Shown: positions 25,497 through 33,828 of the stretch, piece by piece
Numbering within the stretch: the first letter of the stretch is position 1
How the letters are laid out: each line of letters opens with the position of its first letter
NCBI GenBank assembly: GCA_028821575.1
Contig: JAPPFW010000067.1
Coordinates: 1-37,155 of the forward strand
Length of the DNA: 37,155 bases
Direction of reading: 5' to 3'
DNA from: a bacterium
Lineage (GTDB): Bacteria > Actinomycetota > Acidimicrobiia > Spongiisociales > Spongiisociaceae
Notes under the pieces: model-generated
Databases searched by the model: none
The model's input: only the letters and a program-made list of their open reading frames with translations
What the model was told of the DNA's origin: nothing
Made by a program: the position numbers and the translations under genes

Positions 25497-26197
25497 CTGA
25501 TTATCCAGATGGTGGCCTCGTAGAACAGGTACAGCGGGGTTGAGAGCACGAGAAGCGTCAAGGGATCACCCGTGGGGCTCACTGCCGCACCAACGGTCAC
25601 GATGATCAGCACCGCCCAGCGCCGCCCGGAGGCCAGCTTGTCCGAACCGACCACACCGGCCGCAGCCGCGCCGTAGAGAAAGACCGGAAACTGGAACGAG
25701 ATGCCGAACAGCAGCAAGAACCGGATGACGAATCTGGTGTAGGCCTCGACGGTTACGAAGGCTTCCAGATTCTCGAGGATGGTCAAGAGGAATCCCAACG
25801 CCCTGGGCAGGCTCCAGTAGGCGAAGCCGACACCAAGCGAAAAGAGGAACAGGAGGGCTCCCACGACCGGAAAGGCCCACTTGCGCTCCCTGATTGTCAG
25901 GCCCGGGTTTATGAAAGCCCACGCCTGGTAGAAGATCACCGGGCTCGCGAGTAATGCTCCGCCGAACAGTGCCATGCGCATGGCGATTGAGAAGGGCTGG
26001 GTTGGACCTGTGATTATGAGTTCCCGGTCGGACACCGCGAGATACGGCCGCTGCAGCATATCCAGCATTAGTTCGCGGAAGAAGAAAGCCACCACTGCAC
26101 CAATCACGACGGCGGCCACTGTCTTGATGATCCTCGTCCGAAGCTCGGTCAGGTGCCCCATCAGGGGCTGGCTCGACGGGTCCGAAGCGTCTGTCAT
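25478..26197 (-). CDS. tatC: Twin-arginine translocase subunit TatC
   Basis: 239 residues with six membrane spans and the conserved N-terminal segment MGHLTELRTRIIKT, the F-P-x-F-type interior PGLTIRERKW (start of span 3) and VSPTGDPLTLLVLSTPLYLFYE near the end. TatC recognises the twin-arginine signal and is the core of the pathway that exports folded proteins. The start overlaps the tatA stop by four bases. Normal length. Confidence 0.95.
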   Translation of the reverse strand: MTDASDPSSQPLMGHLTELRTRIIKTVAAVVIGAVVAFFFRELMLDMLQRPYLAVSDRELIITGPTQPFSIAMRMALFGGALLASPVIFYQAWAFINPGLTIRERKWAFPVVGALLFLFSLGVGFAYWSLPRALGFLLTILENLEAFVTVEAYTRFVIRFLLLFGISFQFPVFLYGAAAAGVVGSDKLASGRRWAVLIIVTVGAAVSPTGDPLTLLVLSTPLYLFYEATIWIIRWTLKK

Positions 26198-26835
26198 GCA
26201 GCGCCCTGCTCGGGAACCTCGTCCTCAGGCGCGGCGTCGTCCATTTCATTGTCGGTGGTGTCCTCGGTGTCCTGCCCGTCCGCTGCGGCACCCTCGTCGG
26301 GAGGGGGATGGACCGTGCCCGGCATCGGGTCGCCCATCCCTTCCCAGACCTTGCTCGGCGAGACCCCGGTGGGCGGGTCTGGGGCGATCCAGCGCGCCTG
26401 AGCCGTCTCTGGCGGGGTAGTTCCGCCGGGAGGCTCCGCCGCCGGGGACTGTTCGGCCTGGGAACCCTCGGGTGTGGTGGCTCCGCCGGGGGATGGGGAA
26501 GCTGGGCGGGCCTGTCCGGGCGAGGGCGTCGGTGGCGCCTTGGCCGACTGCCTAATCTCCCGTTCGACGGACTTGGCGGTATCTGCCGTCTCCGCCAGCG
26601 TCCGGCGCACATCCGAGACCGGCTTGCGGATGTCCTCCCTAATCTCCTTGATCGGTTCACGCAGGGGACCGATCTCGTCCTCGATCCCGCGCCGCAGGTC
26701 GGTCACCGCCGCCTTGAGTTCTCGCAGGTATCCCCCGATCGTTCGGGCGATCTCCGGGAGCCGTCCCGGCCCGAAGACAACCAGCGCGATCACCGCGATG
26801 GTGAGTATCTCGGCGCCGCTGAACGAGTCGAACAT
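26194..26835 (-). CDS. tatA: TatA/TatB-family twin-arginine translocase subunit
   Basis: 213 residues: an N-terminal span with FSGAEILTIAVIALVVFGPGRLPEIARTIG (5-35), the FGPGRLP hinge, an amphipathic helix, and then about 150 residues of charged, Pro/Thr/Ala-rich tail (including PPTPSPGQARPASPSPGGAT). The long tail is more like TatB than the 60-90 residue TatA, so it may be TatB or a bifunctional TatA/B; no other Tat gene is in the window. The TACCAT box six bases before the ATG suggests a leaderless transcript. Confidence 0.85.
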   Translation of the reverse strand: MFDSFSGAEILTIAVIALVVFGPGRLPEIARTIGGYLRELKAAVTDLRRGIEDEIGPLREPIKEIREDIRKPVSDVRRTLAETADTAKSVEREIRQSAKAPPTPSPGQARPASPSPGGATTPEGSQAEQSPAAEPPGGTTPPETAQARWIAPDPPTGVSPSKVWEGMGDPMPGTVHPPPDEGAAADGQDTEDTTDNEMDDAAPEDEVPEQGAA

Positions 26836-26841
26836 GAGCTA

Positions 26842-26876
26842 ATGGTACAGGCGTCCCGGTGTCCCGAGTCTCGGGA
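26842..26876 (-). promoter_or_regulatory. tatA leaderless promoter with overlapping palindrome
   Basis: TACCAT (26842-26847) lies six bases from the tatA ATG. A perfect palindrome, TCCCGAG-T-CTCGGGA (26862-26876), covers the place where the -35 contact would be. A repressor-binding site controlling the tat-helicase operon is a reasonable reading; the protein is not known. Confidence 0.4.
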
Positions 26877-27092
26877 TCGTCACGTCCGGTAACCGGCGTC
26901 GTGCAATCTCGGGCAACGCCCGCGCGCCCGGAGGCTGCTCGCCACCCATGGGCAAGGGGGGTTGACGTCGGCGCAACGTTGCCGCACACCGGTAGTGGTC
27001 TGTCCGTGAAGTGGCGGCGTGCCATGCGCCGCCGGCCGCGTTCCTCGCAAGGCCCACCGACGGCGGGCGCAACACGGCTGTGACTCGATCCT

Positions 27093-28031
27093 TCAGGCTT
27101 CCCCGTAGCGAGCCAGGATCGCCCGACGGAGCCGCTTCACCTCCCTTGCGACCTCTTCGCCCTCGACCAGACGGGCGTTCTTGCCGAGGCGGACGAGCAG
27201 GCGAGCCGCCACCCTGGGGTCCGACATGGCGAAACGGACCAGCATCTCCTTCTTCGTTTCACGGATGACATCGACCGGGTAGTACTCGGCGACCCAGCGC
27301 GCCCCGGGGCCGAGGGCGAGTATTGCGTACACGGCGTCCGCGGAGGCCGTGAAACCGATGTCCGGGTGCTCGACCTCTTTCGGCCGGTCGAATAGGTGCG
27401 GGCGCTCCTCGAGCGACCTGATCCGGTCGACACGGAACGTCCGTAGGTCCTCGGCGAGCCGGCAGCGGGCCGATAGGTACCACCGGCCCATGGAGGCGTA
27501 CACCACCAGCGGCTCGACATCCCTGGAGGTGGTTCGGTTGGTCCCGACCGCCAGGTAGGTGATACCGACCACCTTGCCTTCGTCGGCCGCACCGCGCAGG
27601 GTCTCCAGGTGTTCGGGTTCGGCCGGTAGTTCCGCTCCTATGGCTCCGGAAGCCTCCGGGAGCACGGTCGACGCCAGCTTGTCCACCGCTCTGGTCAGGG
27701 CGGGGTTCGCCTGGCTCGTACCGGCCACCGCCATACCGGCGCTCAGCAGGCCGAGCGCCTCGGGCGGGGTGAGCCGGAGCGGTCGGGCGAAGTAATCGGC
27801 CATGTCGAGGATCACCCGGTCGTCGTCGATGAAGGCCACCATCAGATCGCCGGGTCCGTACCCGGGGACACCGCACACGAACAGCAGGGCGAGGTCGGCG
27901 GCGAGTTGCGACTCGGACTTGTAACCGAACCGCTCCATGACCTCCGACACCCGCGGGTACGGATGGGCGATGACCCAAGGAACCATGGACAGGATCCGGG
28001 TGAGACGCCGCTGCGTGGCAGCCGCGGTCAT
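27093..28031 (-). CDS. pafC: WYL-domain regulator PafC
   Basis: 312 residues. An N-terminal helix-turn-helix segment (about 1-60, QRRLTRILSMVPWVIAHPYP and VSEVMERFGYKSESQLAADL) precedes a WYL domain (about 145-220, GKVVGITYLAVGTN and LVVYASMGRWYLSARC) and a C-terminal extension. PafB and PafC form a heterodimer that activates DNA-damage genes in mycobacteria; the WYL domain is thought to sense a nucleic-acid-type signal. The start overlaps pafB by four bases. Confidence 0.92.
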   Translation of the reverse strand: MTAAATQRRLTRILSMVPWVIAHPYPRVSEVMERFGYKSESQLAADLALLFVCGVPGYGPGDLMVAFIDDDRVILDMADYFARPLRLTPPEALGLLSAGMAVAGTSQANPALTRAVDKLASTVLPEASGAIGAELPAEPEHLETLRGAADEGKVVGITYLAVGTNRTTSRDVEPLVVYASMGRWYLSARCRLAEDLRTFRVDRIRSLEERPHLFDRPKEVEHPDIGFTASADAVYAILALGPGARWVAEYYPVDVIRETKKEMLVRFAMSDPRVAARLLVRLGKNARLVEGEEVAREVKRLRRAILARYGEA

Positions 28032-28957
28032 GGGTCTTCCCTCACCCGGCGGACAATCTCGGCTCTCAGGTCAGGCGGGTCCAGGATGACCGCTGCGTCG
28101 TCCATGTCCAGTATCAGTTCGATGAAGGAGTCCTTCACCGAGTACGGGATGTCCATGACCATGGAGCCTTCCGGACCGCGGTCGACGACCCGGGCATCCG
28201 GGAAACGGTTCTCGGCCCACCAGGCTACGTCGGGATCCCACCGGACTCGGGCCACCGACTGCTTCGAGCCCTGTTCCCAGGGGAGCGAGGAGAGAATGTC
28301 CCGGGCCGAGAAGTCCTGAGGGCGTTCGAAGGCCCCCGGCGGACCCACCACCTCCATCTCGGTTGCCCGGTCCAACCGGTAGGTGCGTGCGCCGTCCGGG
28401 TGTCCCGGTTCTGCCCCTGCGAAGTACCAGTGGCCCCGCTGATGCCGCATCCCGTACGGTGCGAGGGTCCGGGACCGGCCCCGGTACACGAACCGCAACA
28501 TGGCGCGGTCGAGTACAGACTCGAAGACGAGTCCCAGCATGGAGCTCCCCAGGCCCAGGTCGGCGCCCACCGGTGTCCCAGACTCGACGAATCGGGCTCC
28601 TCCCAGCTTCAGCAGGGCATCGGATCCGGCCGGCCACCCCCCGCTGCGCACCATGTGGACCGCCAGCGCCAGGGCGGTTCTCTCCTCCTCTGTCAATCCC
28701 GGATCGATCGTCCGGTAGTTCTCGTCGGGAATCACGTATCCCCACTCCACTTCCCACGCGTCCGTGGGCTGGAGTTCCATCGAGATCCCCAACCGGCGCA
28801 GGCTGTCCTTGTCCCGCTCGAACATCCGGTGGAAGGCCTGATCGGAACGGTTCCCGTAGCCGGCCACCTTCTGGCGGATCCGAGGGGCGGTGACCGGTCG
28901 GTCGGAGTCGAGCAGGAACGCCAGGAGGTTTATGAGACGTTCGACGACTGCGCTCAT
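28028..28957 (-). CDS. pafB: WYL-domain regulator PafB
   Basis: 309 residues with the PafB layout: RLINLLAFLLDSDRPVTAPRIR winged helix-turn-helix at the N-terminus, a linker, and a WYL domain (about 165-235, LRFVYRGRSRTLAPYGMRHQRGHWYFAGA). It pairs with PafC. It begins after the terminator hairpin that follows pafA and has its own -10 box (TAGAAT) ten bases upstream of the ATG, so pafBC can be transcribed apart from the proteasome genes. Confidence 0.92.
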   Translation of the reverse strand: MSAVVERLINLLAFLLDSDRPVTAPRIRQKVAGYGNRSDQAFHRMFERDKDSLRRLGISMELQPTDAWEVEWGYVIPDENYRTIDPGLTEEERTALALAVHMVRSGGWPAGSDALLKLGGARFVESGTPVGADLGLGSSMLGLVFESVLDRAMLRFVYRGRSRTLAPYGMRHQRGHWYFAGAEPGHPDGARTYRLDRATEMEVVGPPGAFERPQDFSARDILSSLPWEQGSKQSVARVRWDPDVAWWAENRFPDARVVDRGPEGSMVMDIPYSVKDSFIELILDMDDAAVILDPPDLRAEIVRRVREDP

Positions 28958-28967
28958 TGATCAGCAG

Positions 28968-28973
28968 ATTCTA
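28968..28973 (-). promoter_or_regulatory. -10 box of pafB-pafC
   Basis: TAGAAT ends ten bases before the pafB ATG, implying a leader of about three bases. Upstream, GGGTCGGTC then six bases resembles a poorly spaced PafBC element (TTGTCRGTG-N8), which would mean autoregulation; I give that little weight. Confidence 0.4.
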
Positions 28974-29020
28974 GGGAGAGACCGACCCGTTACCGGTGCG
29001 CGAAGCCTCGTAGAAATCGC

Positions 29021-29062
29021 GACTACCGGCCGTTGCTTCCCACCGAGCACCGGCCGGTAGTC
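29021..29062 (-). terminator. Hairpin terminator after pafA
   Basis: A perfect 12-bp stem, GACTACCGGCCG and CGGCCGGTAGTC, with an 18-base loop begins inside the pafA stop codon and is followed on the minus strand by GCGATTTCT. It likely ends the pup-prcB-prcA-pafA transcript and isolates pafB. Confidence 0.7.
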
Positions 29063-30416
29063 ACAGGCTGGCGATGAGTCGGGCCACCCGCTCGTCCGTC
29101 GCCTTGAACGGGTCCTTGCAGAGGACGGTCCTCTGCGCCTGGTCGTTCAGCTTGAGATGTACCCAGTCGACGGTGAAGTCCCGCTTCCGGGCCTTTGCCG
29201 CCGAGATGAACTCTCCCCTGAGGCGGGCTCTGGTCGTCTGGGGAGGTTTCTTGACCGCACCGGCGATGGCAGCGTCGGTGACCAAACGGTCGACCAGCCC
29301 TCGCTGAGCGAGCAGGTAGTACAGGCCCCGCGCTTCGGTCACGTCGTGATAGCTCAGGTCGAGCAGCATGATACGGGCGTCGGAGAGGCCGAGCCCGTGC
29401 TTGAGACGGTACCGATCGATCAGGTGGTACTTGGTGACCCAGTCGACCTCCCGGTGGAGCGAGAGGGGATCCTTCTCCAGGCCGGTCAGGAGGTGCTCCC
29501 ACATCTCGACCGCCTTCTGGACCGCCGGTGCGAAACCCGGGCTCCGCCCGTAACGGATGATCCGCTCCAGGTACTCCCACTGGATGTCGAGCGCGGAGAG
29601 CTCGCGCCCGTTGGCCAGCCGTACGGTCCGGCGGCACGTGGGGTCCTGGCTGATCTGGCGTATGGCCCGGATCGGGTTGGCGAGGGTCATGTCCCTGAAC
29701 ACCACGCTGGCCTCGATCATCTCGAGCAGCGCCACGGTTGCGCCCACCTTTATGAATGTCGCGTACTCGCTCATGTTCGAGTCGCCCGCGATGACGTGCA
29801 GCCGACGGTACCGTTCGGCATCCGAGTGCGGCTCGTCCCTCGTGTTGATGATCGGCCGGGATCGGGTGGTAGCAGAGGACACCCCTTCCCAGATGTGGTC
29901 CGCCCGCTGGGAGATGGAGAAGACCGGCCCCCGCGCCGTCTGGAGGAGCTTGCCGGCGCCTGAGTAGATCTGGCGGGTCACCAGGAAGGGAATGAGGATG
30001 TCCAGCATCTTCTGGAAGTCCCCCTTCCTTCGCACCAGGTAGTTCTCGTGGCAGCCGTACGAGTTGCCGGCCGAGTCCGTGTTGTTCTTGTACAGGAAGA
30101 TGTCGCCGCGGATTCCCTCCTCCCGCAGCCGCTGTTCGGCGGAGCGCTGCAGGTTCTCAAGGACGCGTTCCCCCGCCTTGTCGTGTGCCACCAGATCGTG
30201 AAGGTCGTCGCACTCCGGAGTGGCGTATTCGGGATGGCTACCCACATCGAGATAGAGGCGCGCGCCGTTCTCGAGGAACACGTTCGAGGACCGGCCCCAT
30301 GACACGACGCTGCGGAACAGGTAGCGCGCCACCTCATCCGGACTGAGGCGGCGCTGACCCCTCAGTGTGCAGGTAATGCCGAACTCGTTCTCGAGTCCGA
30401 AGATACGCCTCTTCAT
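29061..30416 (-). CDS. pafA: Pup ligase PafA
   Basis: 451 residues of the carboxylate-amine ligase fold: [18 protein letters not shown] (with the Mg/ATP-binding Glu9), [30 protein letters not shown], and [13 protein letters not shown]. PafA uses ATP to join the C-terminal glutamate of Pup to lysines of target proteins. The ligand-binding GNSYG loop and the catalytic Asp region [11 protein letters not shown] are intact. It starts 89 bases after the prcA stop, beyond an array of seven-base repeats; an SD-like GAGG is three bases before the ATG, and a TAGCCT box ends six bases before it. Confidence 0.96.
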   Translation of the reverse strand: MKRRIFGLENEFGITCTLRGQRRLSPDEVARYLFRSVVSWGRSSNVFLENGARLYLDVGSHPEYATPECDDLHDLVAHDKAGERVLENLQRSAEQRLREEGIRGDIFLYKNNTDSAGNSYGCHENYLVRRKGDFQKMLDILIPFLVTRQIYSGAGKLLQTARGPVFSISQRADHIWEGVSSATTRSRPIINTRDEPHSDAERYRRLHVIAGDSNMSEYATFIKVGATVALLEMIEASVVFRDMTLANPIRAIRQISQDPTCRRTVRLANGRELSALDIQWEYLERIIRYGRSPGFAPAVQKAVEMWEHLLTGLEKDPLSLHREVDWVTKYHLIDRYRLKHGLGLSDARIMLLDLSYHDVTEARGLYYLLAQRGLVDRLVTDAAIAGAVKKPPQTTRARLRGEFISAAKARKRDFTVDWVHLKLNDQAQRTVLCKDPFKATDERVARLIASL

Positions 30417-30460
30417 TGCCTCAGGCTAGCCTGTAACCGGTCGCCGACAGCTACCACCAC

Positions 30461-30512
30461 TATCAACTATCAACTATCAACTATCAACTATCAACTATCA
30501 ACTATCAACTAT
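30461..30512. repeat. Seven-copy tandem repeat of a 7-bp unit between prcA and pafA
   Basis: TATCAAC (minus strand GTTGATA) occurs seven times head to tail with no mismatch, followed by TAT. The prcA stop codon TAG is the first stop in the array on the minus strand. Each copy carries TTGATA, five of six bases of a -35 hexamer, and stops in shifting frames. The copy number probably changes between strains. Confidence 0.9.
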
Positions 30513-31177
30513 ATCCCGGCCAGTTGTTCCTTCGGTAGGCGCCGGAAGCGTCGGTTCTCGCGGTCGCGTTCGAGTAGTGCACCCTCCCAACCGTCGATAT
30601 TCCGGTCCTCGACGTTGCGGAAGGCGTCGGCCGCCTGCCTGAGTGCCAGATCCACCGTGGGCGTGTCGGTGTAGGCCTCGCCCAGCTTGTCCGACAGGGC
30701 GTCCGACTTGCCGCCGATGGCCGTGTAGCCCCGCTTGTCGTACAGGGTGCCGTCGTAGGTGACCTTGAAGAGCCGATCCTCGGATACCGTGTGCCCGACC
30801 TCGGCGATGAGTACCTCGACTTCGAAGGGTTTGGGCCCCTGGACGAAGATGTTCCCGAGAGTCTGGGAGAACGCCGACGCCAGGCTCTTGGCGGTGACAT
30901 CGTCACGGCCGTACTGGTAACCCTTGACGTCCGCGTACCGGATGCCCGCAACCCGCAACGACTCGAACTCGTTGTACTTTCCCACCCCCGCGAAGGCGAT
31001 GCGATCGTAGATCTCGGAGATCTTCGTGAGGGTTCGGCTCGGGTTCTCGGCCAGGATCAGCACGCCTTCCTGGGTTTCGAGCGCCACGATGGACCGTCCC
31101 CGGGCGATGCCCTTGCGGGCGTACTCGGCCCGGTCCTTGACCAGTTGCTCCGGCGGTACGTAGAAGGGGAGCGTCAA
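30509..31177 (-). CDS. prcA: Proteasome alpha subunit PrcA
   Basis: 222 residues from a TTG start at 31177 whose TTGA overlaps the prcB stop by four bases; GAGGTGG sits about six bases upstream. The N-terminus PPEQLVKDRAEYARKGIARG matches bacterial proteasome alpha subunits, with the gating N-terminal helix present, and the rest is a 20S alpha fold (GRSIVALETQEGVLILAENPS). It forms the outer rings of the 20S core that Mpa docks to. The stop lies in the seven-base repeat array. Confidence 0.95.
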   Translation of the reverse strand: MTLPFYVPPEQLVKDRAEYARKGIARGRSIVALETQEGVLILAENPSRTLTKISEIYDRIAFAGVGKYNEFESLRVAGIRYADVKGYQYGRDDVTAKSLASAFSQTLGNIFVQGPKPFEVEVLIAEVGHTVSEDRLFKVTYDGTLYDKRGYTAIGGKSDALSDKLGEAYTDTPTVDLALRQAADAFRNVEDRNIDGWEGALLERDRENRRFRRLPKEQLAGI

Positions 31178-31965
31178 CTGACCACCTCCAGCGCTCGTTC
31201 CGCGGCGGCGGCGACCACCGCCTCGTCGACGTCGTCGAACCCGTCGGCGGTGACGGTCACGACGTTCGGGTAGATTCCCCGCCGGAGGTCCGGACCGCCC
31301 GTAGCCAGATCCTGTCCGGCGGCGGCGACCAAGGCTTGGACGGCATGGTCGATGGCGGCGGCCTGGTCGGAGTCGGGTCGGTACACCGTCCGCAGGTACG
31401 CTCTCGCCTCCCGGCTCCCCGATCCGGCCGTGCCGTACTCACGCTCCTCGTAGCGGCCCCCCACCGCGTCGAAGGTGAATACGTGGCCTCGTGCGGTGCG
31501 AGGCTCGACGCCGCAGAAGAGCGGCACGACCACGAATCCCTGCAGGGCCAGAGGAAGCTGGGTTCGCACCATGCGCGCCAGGTAGTTCGCTTTCCCGTCG
31601 AGGCTGAGGCGGACTCCTTCCAGTTTCTCGTAGTGTTCCAGTTCGGTCTGGAAGAGCCTGACCATCTCGGAGGCTAGGCCGGCCGTGCCCGAAATCGCCA
31701 CGGCAGAGTACTCGTCCGCGGCGAAGACCTTCTGCACGTGCCGGTGGGCAACGTCGTACCCGGCGGTGGCCTGGCGGTCGCCGACCATCACCACTCCCCC
31801 GTCGAAACGTAGGGCCAGCACCGTGGTCGCTTCGGGAGCCGCAAGCCCGGACCGGGTCATGCCCGGGGGTACCGACCAGTCGGGTGCCATGTCGAGGGAG
31901 CGAACTAACTCGGTGAAGCTCGGGCCCGGCACCGGGGCGTCGAGAGGGACCATCGACTGGGTCAC
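31174..31965 (-). CDS. prcB: Proteasome beta subunit PrcB
   Basis: 263 residues from a GTG at 31965 that overlaps the pup stop by four bases. A 46-residue propeptide (1-46) ends in EA, and the mature N-terminus is TTVLALRFDGGVVMVGDR: catalytic Thr47 (Thr1), Asp63 (Asp17) and Lys79 (Lys33) are all in place. The residue before Thr1 is Ala where actinobacterial homologues usually have Gly. It forms the inner rings with the proteolytic sites. Confidence 0.95.
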   Translation of the reverse strand: MTQSMVPLDAPVPGPSFTELVRSLDMAPDWSVPPGMTRSGLAAPEATTVLALRFDGGVVMVGDRQATAGYDVAHRHVQKVFAADEYSAVAISGTAGLASEMVRLFQTELEHYEKLEGVRLSLDGKANYLARMVRTQLPLALQGFVVVPLFCGVEPRTARGHVFTFDAVGGRYEEREYGTAGSGSREARAYLRTVYRPDSDQAAAIDHAVQALVAAAGQDLATGGPDLRRGIYPNVVTVTADGFDDVDEAVVAAAAERALEVVS

Positions 31966-32150
31966 TCGCCACCCTTCTGGACGTAGTTCTTCACGAACTC
32001 CTCGGCGTTCTCCTCGAGAACGGAATCGATCTCGTCCAGCAGGTCGTCGATCTTGCTTACGGCCGCACTCTCCGCGACCCGGGGTACCGGCGCCGGGCCG
32101 CCCGACGGGTCCCGAGGTCTCCGTTCCCTCTGCTGACGTTCCTGAGCCAT
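31962..32150 (-). CDS. pup: Prokaryotic ubiquitin-like protein Pup
   Basis: 62 residues from the ATG at 32150, chosen because GGAGG stands six bases away; the codon before is also ATG, and a longer reading from 32183 has no ribosome site. The disordered basic/Gln-rich N-terminus, the central amphipathic helix VSKIDDLLDEIDSVLEENAE that binds Mpa, and the C-terminal VQKGGE are characteristic. It ends in Glu, not Gln, so it can be ligated without deamidation. It is translationally coupled to prcB. Confidence 0.96.
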   Translation of the reverse strand: MAQERQQRERRPRDPSGGPAPVPRVAESAAVSKIDDLLDEIDSVLEENAEEFVKNYVQKGGE

Positions 32151-32243
32151 CATCTTCCTCCTACGACGAGCCCGGCATCCCATGTACGCGTCGCTCCGGC
32201 CAGACGGGTAATCCCATACGACGTTCTCGAGCCCTGCATCATC

Positions 32244-33722
32244 TCAACTGCCTCCCAGAGCGCCGAGCAGGTCGGTGGCCTCCGAGCACGCGTCGAGTAG
32301 TTCCCCTACCAAGTCCTTGTTACCGCGGAGCGGCTCCATCATAGGCACCCTCTTGAGCGGTTCCTCCCCGACGTCGAACACCAGCGAGTCCCAGTTGGCC
32401 GCCACCAGCGACTCCGGGAACCGCTCCACGCACCTTCCCCTGAAATAGGCCCTGGTCTCCGGAGGAGGAACCGCGGTGGCCCGGTCCAGTTCCGCATCGG
32501 TGAACAGGCGTCTGAGCAGCCCACGCTCCTCGAGACGGTAGGCCAAGCCCCTGCGCCGGTCGGTGTCGTGGTACTGGAGAGCAGCCATGGCCAGCTTCGG
32601 GTCCGTCCAGTCGAGGTCGTCCCGGCGGCGGAAGCCCTCCAGCATGCGCAGCTTGGCCGTCCAGTCGAGCCGGTCGGCGGTGCGCGTCAAGTCCGTCTCG
32701 AGGTCCTCGAGGATCCGTCCCCATTCCCGGACGACATCTCCCCACACCGGTTCGGGGAGTTGCTGCTCCGCATACTTCGAGAGCCACTCGTAGTAGCGGA
32801 ACTGCAGTTCGAGAGCCGTTGCCGATGAGCCGTCGGCCAGCAGCAGAGGTCGGTGGAGGGACAGGTCGTGGCTCGTTTGCCAGGTTGCCTCGACCGGATC
32901 GGCCAGTTCCAAGGGTTCCGGGATGGCCCGGTCCTCGATGGCGGCCAGCAACAGGGCGGTGGTACCGAGCTTCACGAAGGTCTGGACCTCCGACATGTTG
33001 GCGTCACCGATGATCACATGGAAACGCCGGTACTTGGTCGGTTCGCCGTGAGGCTCGTCTCTCGTGTTGATGATGGGCCGTTTCAGGGTCGTCTCGAGTC
33101 CGACCTCCTCCTCGAAGAAGTCTGATCGCTGGCTGATCTGGTAACGCACGCCGGGGCGGCCGTTCTCGGACCCGAGCTTGCCCGAGCCGGTGAAGATCTG
33201 GCGCGTGACCAGCCAGGTCGTGGCGTAGTGGATCAGGTCGGCGAAGGGGAGGGCCCGGGACAGCAGGTAGTTCTCGTGGTAGCCGTAGGAATTGCCCTTG
33301 CCGTCGCTGTTGTTCTTGTGGATGTAGAGGCGCTCCGAAGGGCGGAGGATCCGGTACACCGCGGCCGATGCCGCCTCCAGCACCCGCTCCCCCGCCTTGT
33401 CGTAGAGGGTCGCCTGCAGCGGGTCGGCGCACTCGGGACTGGAGTACTCGGGATGGGCATGGTCGACGTAGAAGCGAGCCCCGTTGGAGAGCACGACGTT
33501 CACCAGACCCGTGTCCGCCTCGGCGAGCCCGAAGGTTTCGTGCCCGAAACCGCGGGCGTCCCGCCCCGGGGTCTCCTCGTCGAACGACCACTGGACCCGC
33601 ACCCGGCCTCCCTGGTAGGAGTTGACCACCAGCGAGGAGGCGATGGTCGGGTTGAAGTCCGGCTGGTTCCGAACCGTGATCCCGTACTCGGTCTCCGTAC
33701 CTATGACGGTCGGGGTAGCCAT
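32244..33722 (-). CDS. dop: Pup deamidase/depupylase Dop
   Basis: 492 residues, homologous to PafA, with GTETEYGITVRNQPDF at the N-terminus, a Dop-type insertion at about 40-75 (SYQGGRVRVQWSFDEETPGRD), HPEYSSPECADPLQ (the Asp nucleophile region), IHKNNSDGKGNSYGYHENYL and [13 protein letters not shown]. Dop cleaves Pup from targets and, where Pup ends in Gln, deamidates it. As Pup here ends in Glu, recycling is the likely main role. It lies between mpa and pup. Confidence 0.95.
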   Translation of the reverse strand: MATPTVIGTETEYGITVRNQPDFNPTIASSLVVNSYQGGRVRVQWSFDEETPGRDARGFGHETFGLAEADTGLVNVVLSNGARFYVDHAHPEYSSPECADPLQATLYDKAGERVLEAASAAVYRILRPSERLYIHKNNSDGKGNSYGYHENYLLSRALPFADLIHYATTWLVTRQIFTGSGKLGSENGRPGVRYQISQRSDFFEEEVGLETTLKRPIINTRDEPHGEPTKYRRFHVIIGDANMSEVQTFVKLGTTALLLAAIEDRAIPEPLELADPVEATWQTSHDLSLHRPLLLADGSSATALELQFRYYEWLSKYAEQQLPEPVWGDVVREWGRILEDLETDLTRTADRLDWTAKLRMLEGFRRRDDLDWTDPKLAMAALQYHDTDRRRGLAYRLEERGLLRRLFTDAELDRATAVPPPETRAYFRGRCVERFPESLVAANWDSLVFDVGEEPLKRVPMMEPLRGNKDLVGELLDACSEATDLLGALGGS

Positions 33723-33828
33723 GCCTAGGGAACTGCCGGGCGTGTCACCGGCGCGCCGCCGGTCTGCGACCCTCGGCCATCGGGGTCGGTGACTGGTCGG
33801 TGGGAATCGTCATCCGCTCAGCGTATCC

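Noticed and set aside
30461..30512. CRISPR array
   Set aside because: The seven units are contiguous with no spacers and no cas gene is near.
32151..32183. Longer Pup of 73 residues
   Set aside because: The extension is Arg-rich, includes the ribosome site for the ATG at 32150 and is atypical of Pup.
33747..33763. Hairpin ACCGGC-5-GCCGGT between mpa and dop as a terminator
   Set aside because: Six base pairs in GC-rich DNA with no T-tract; the two genes are probably co-transcribed.
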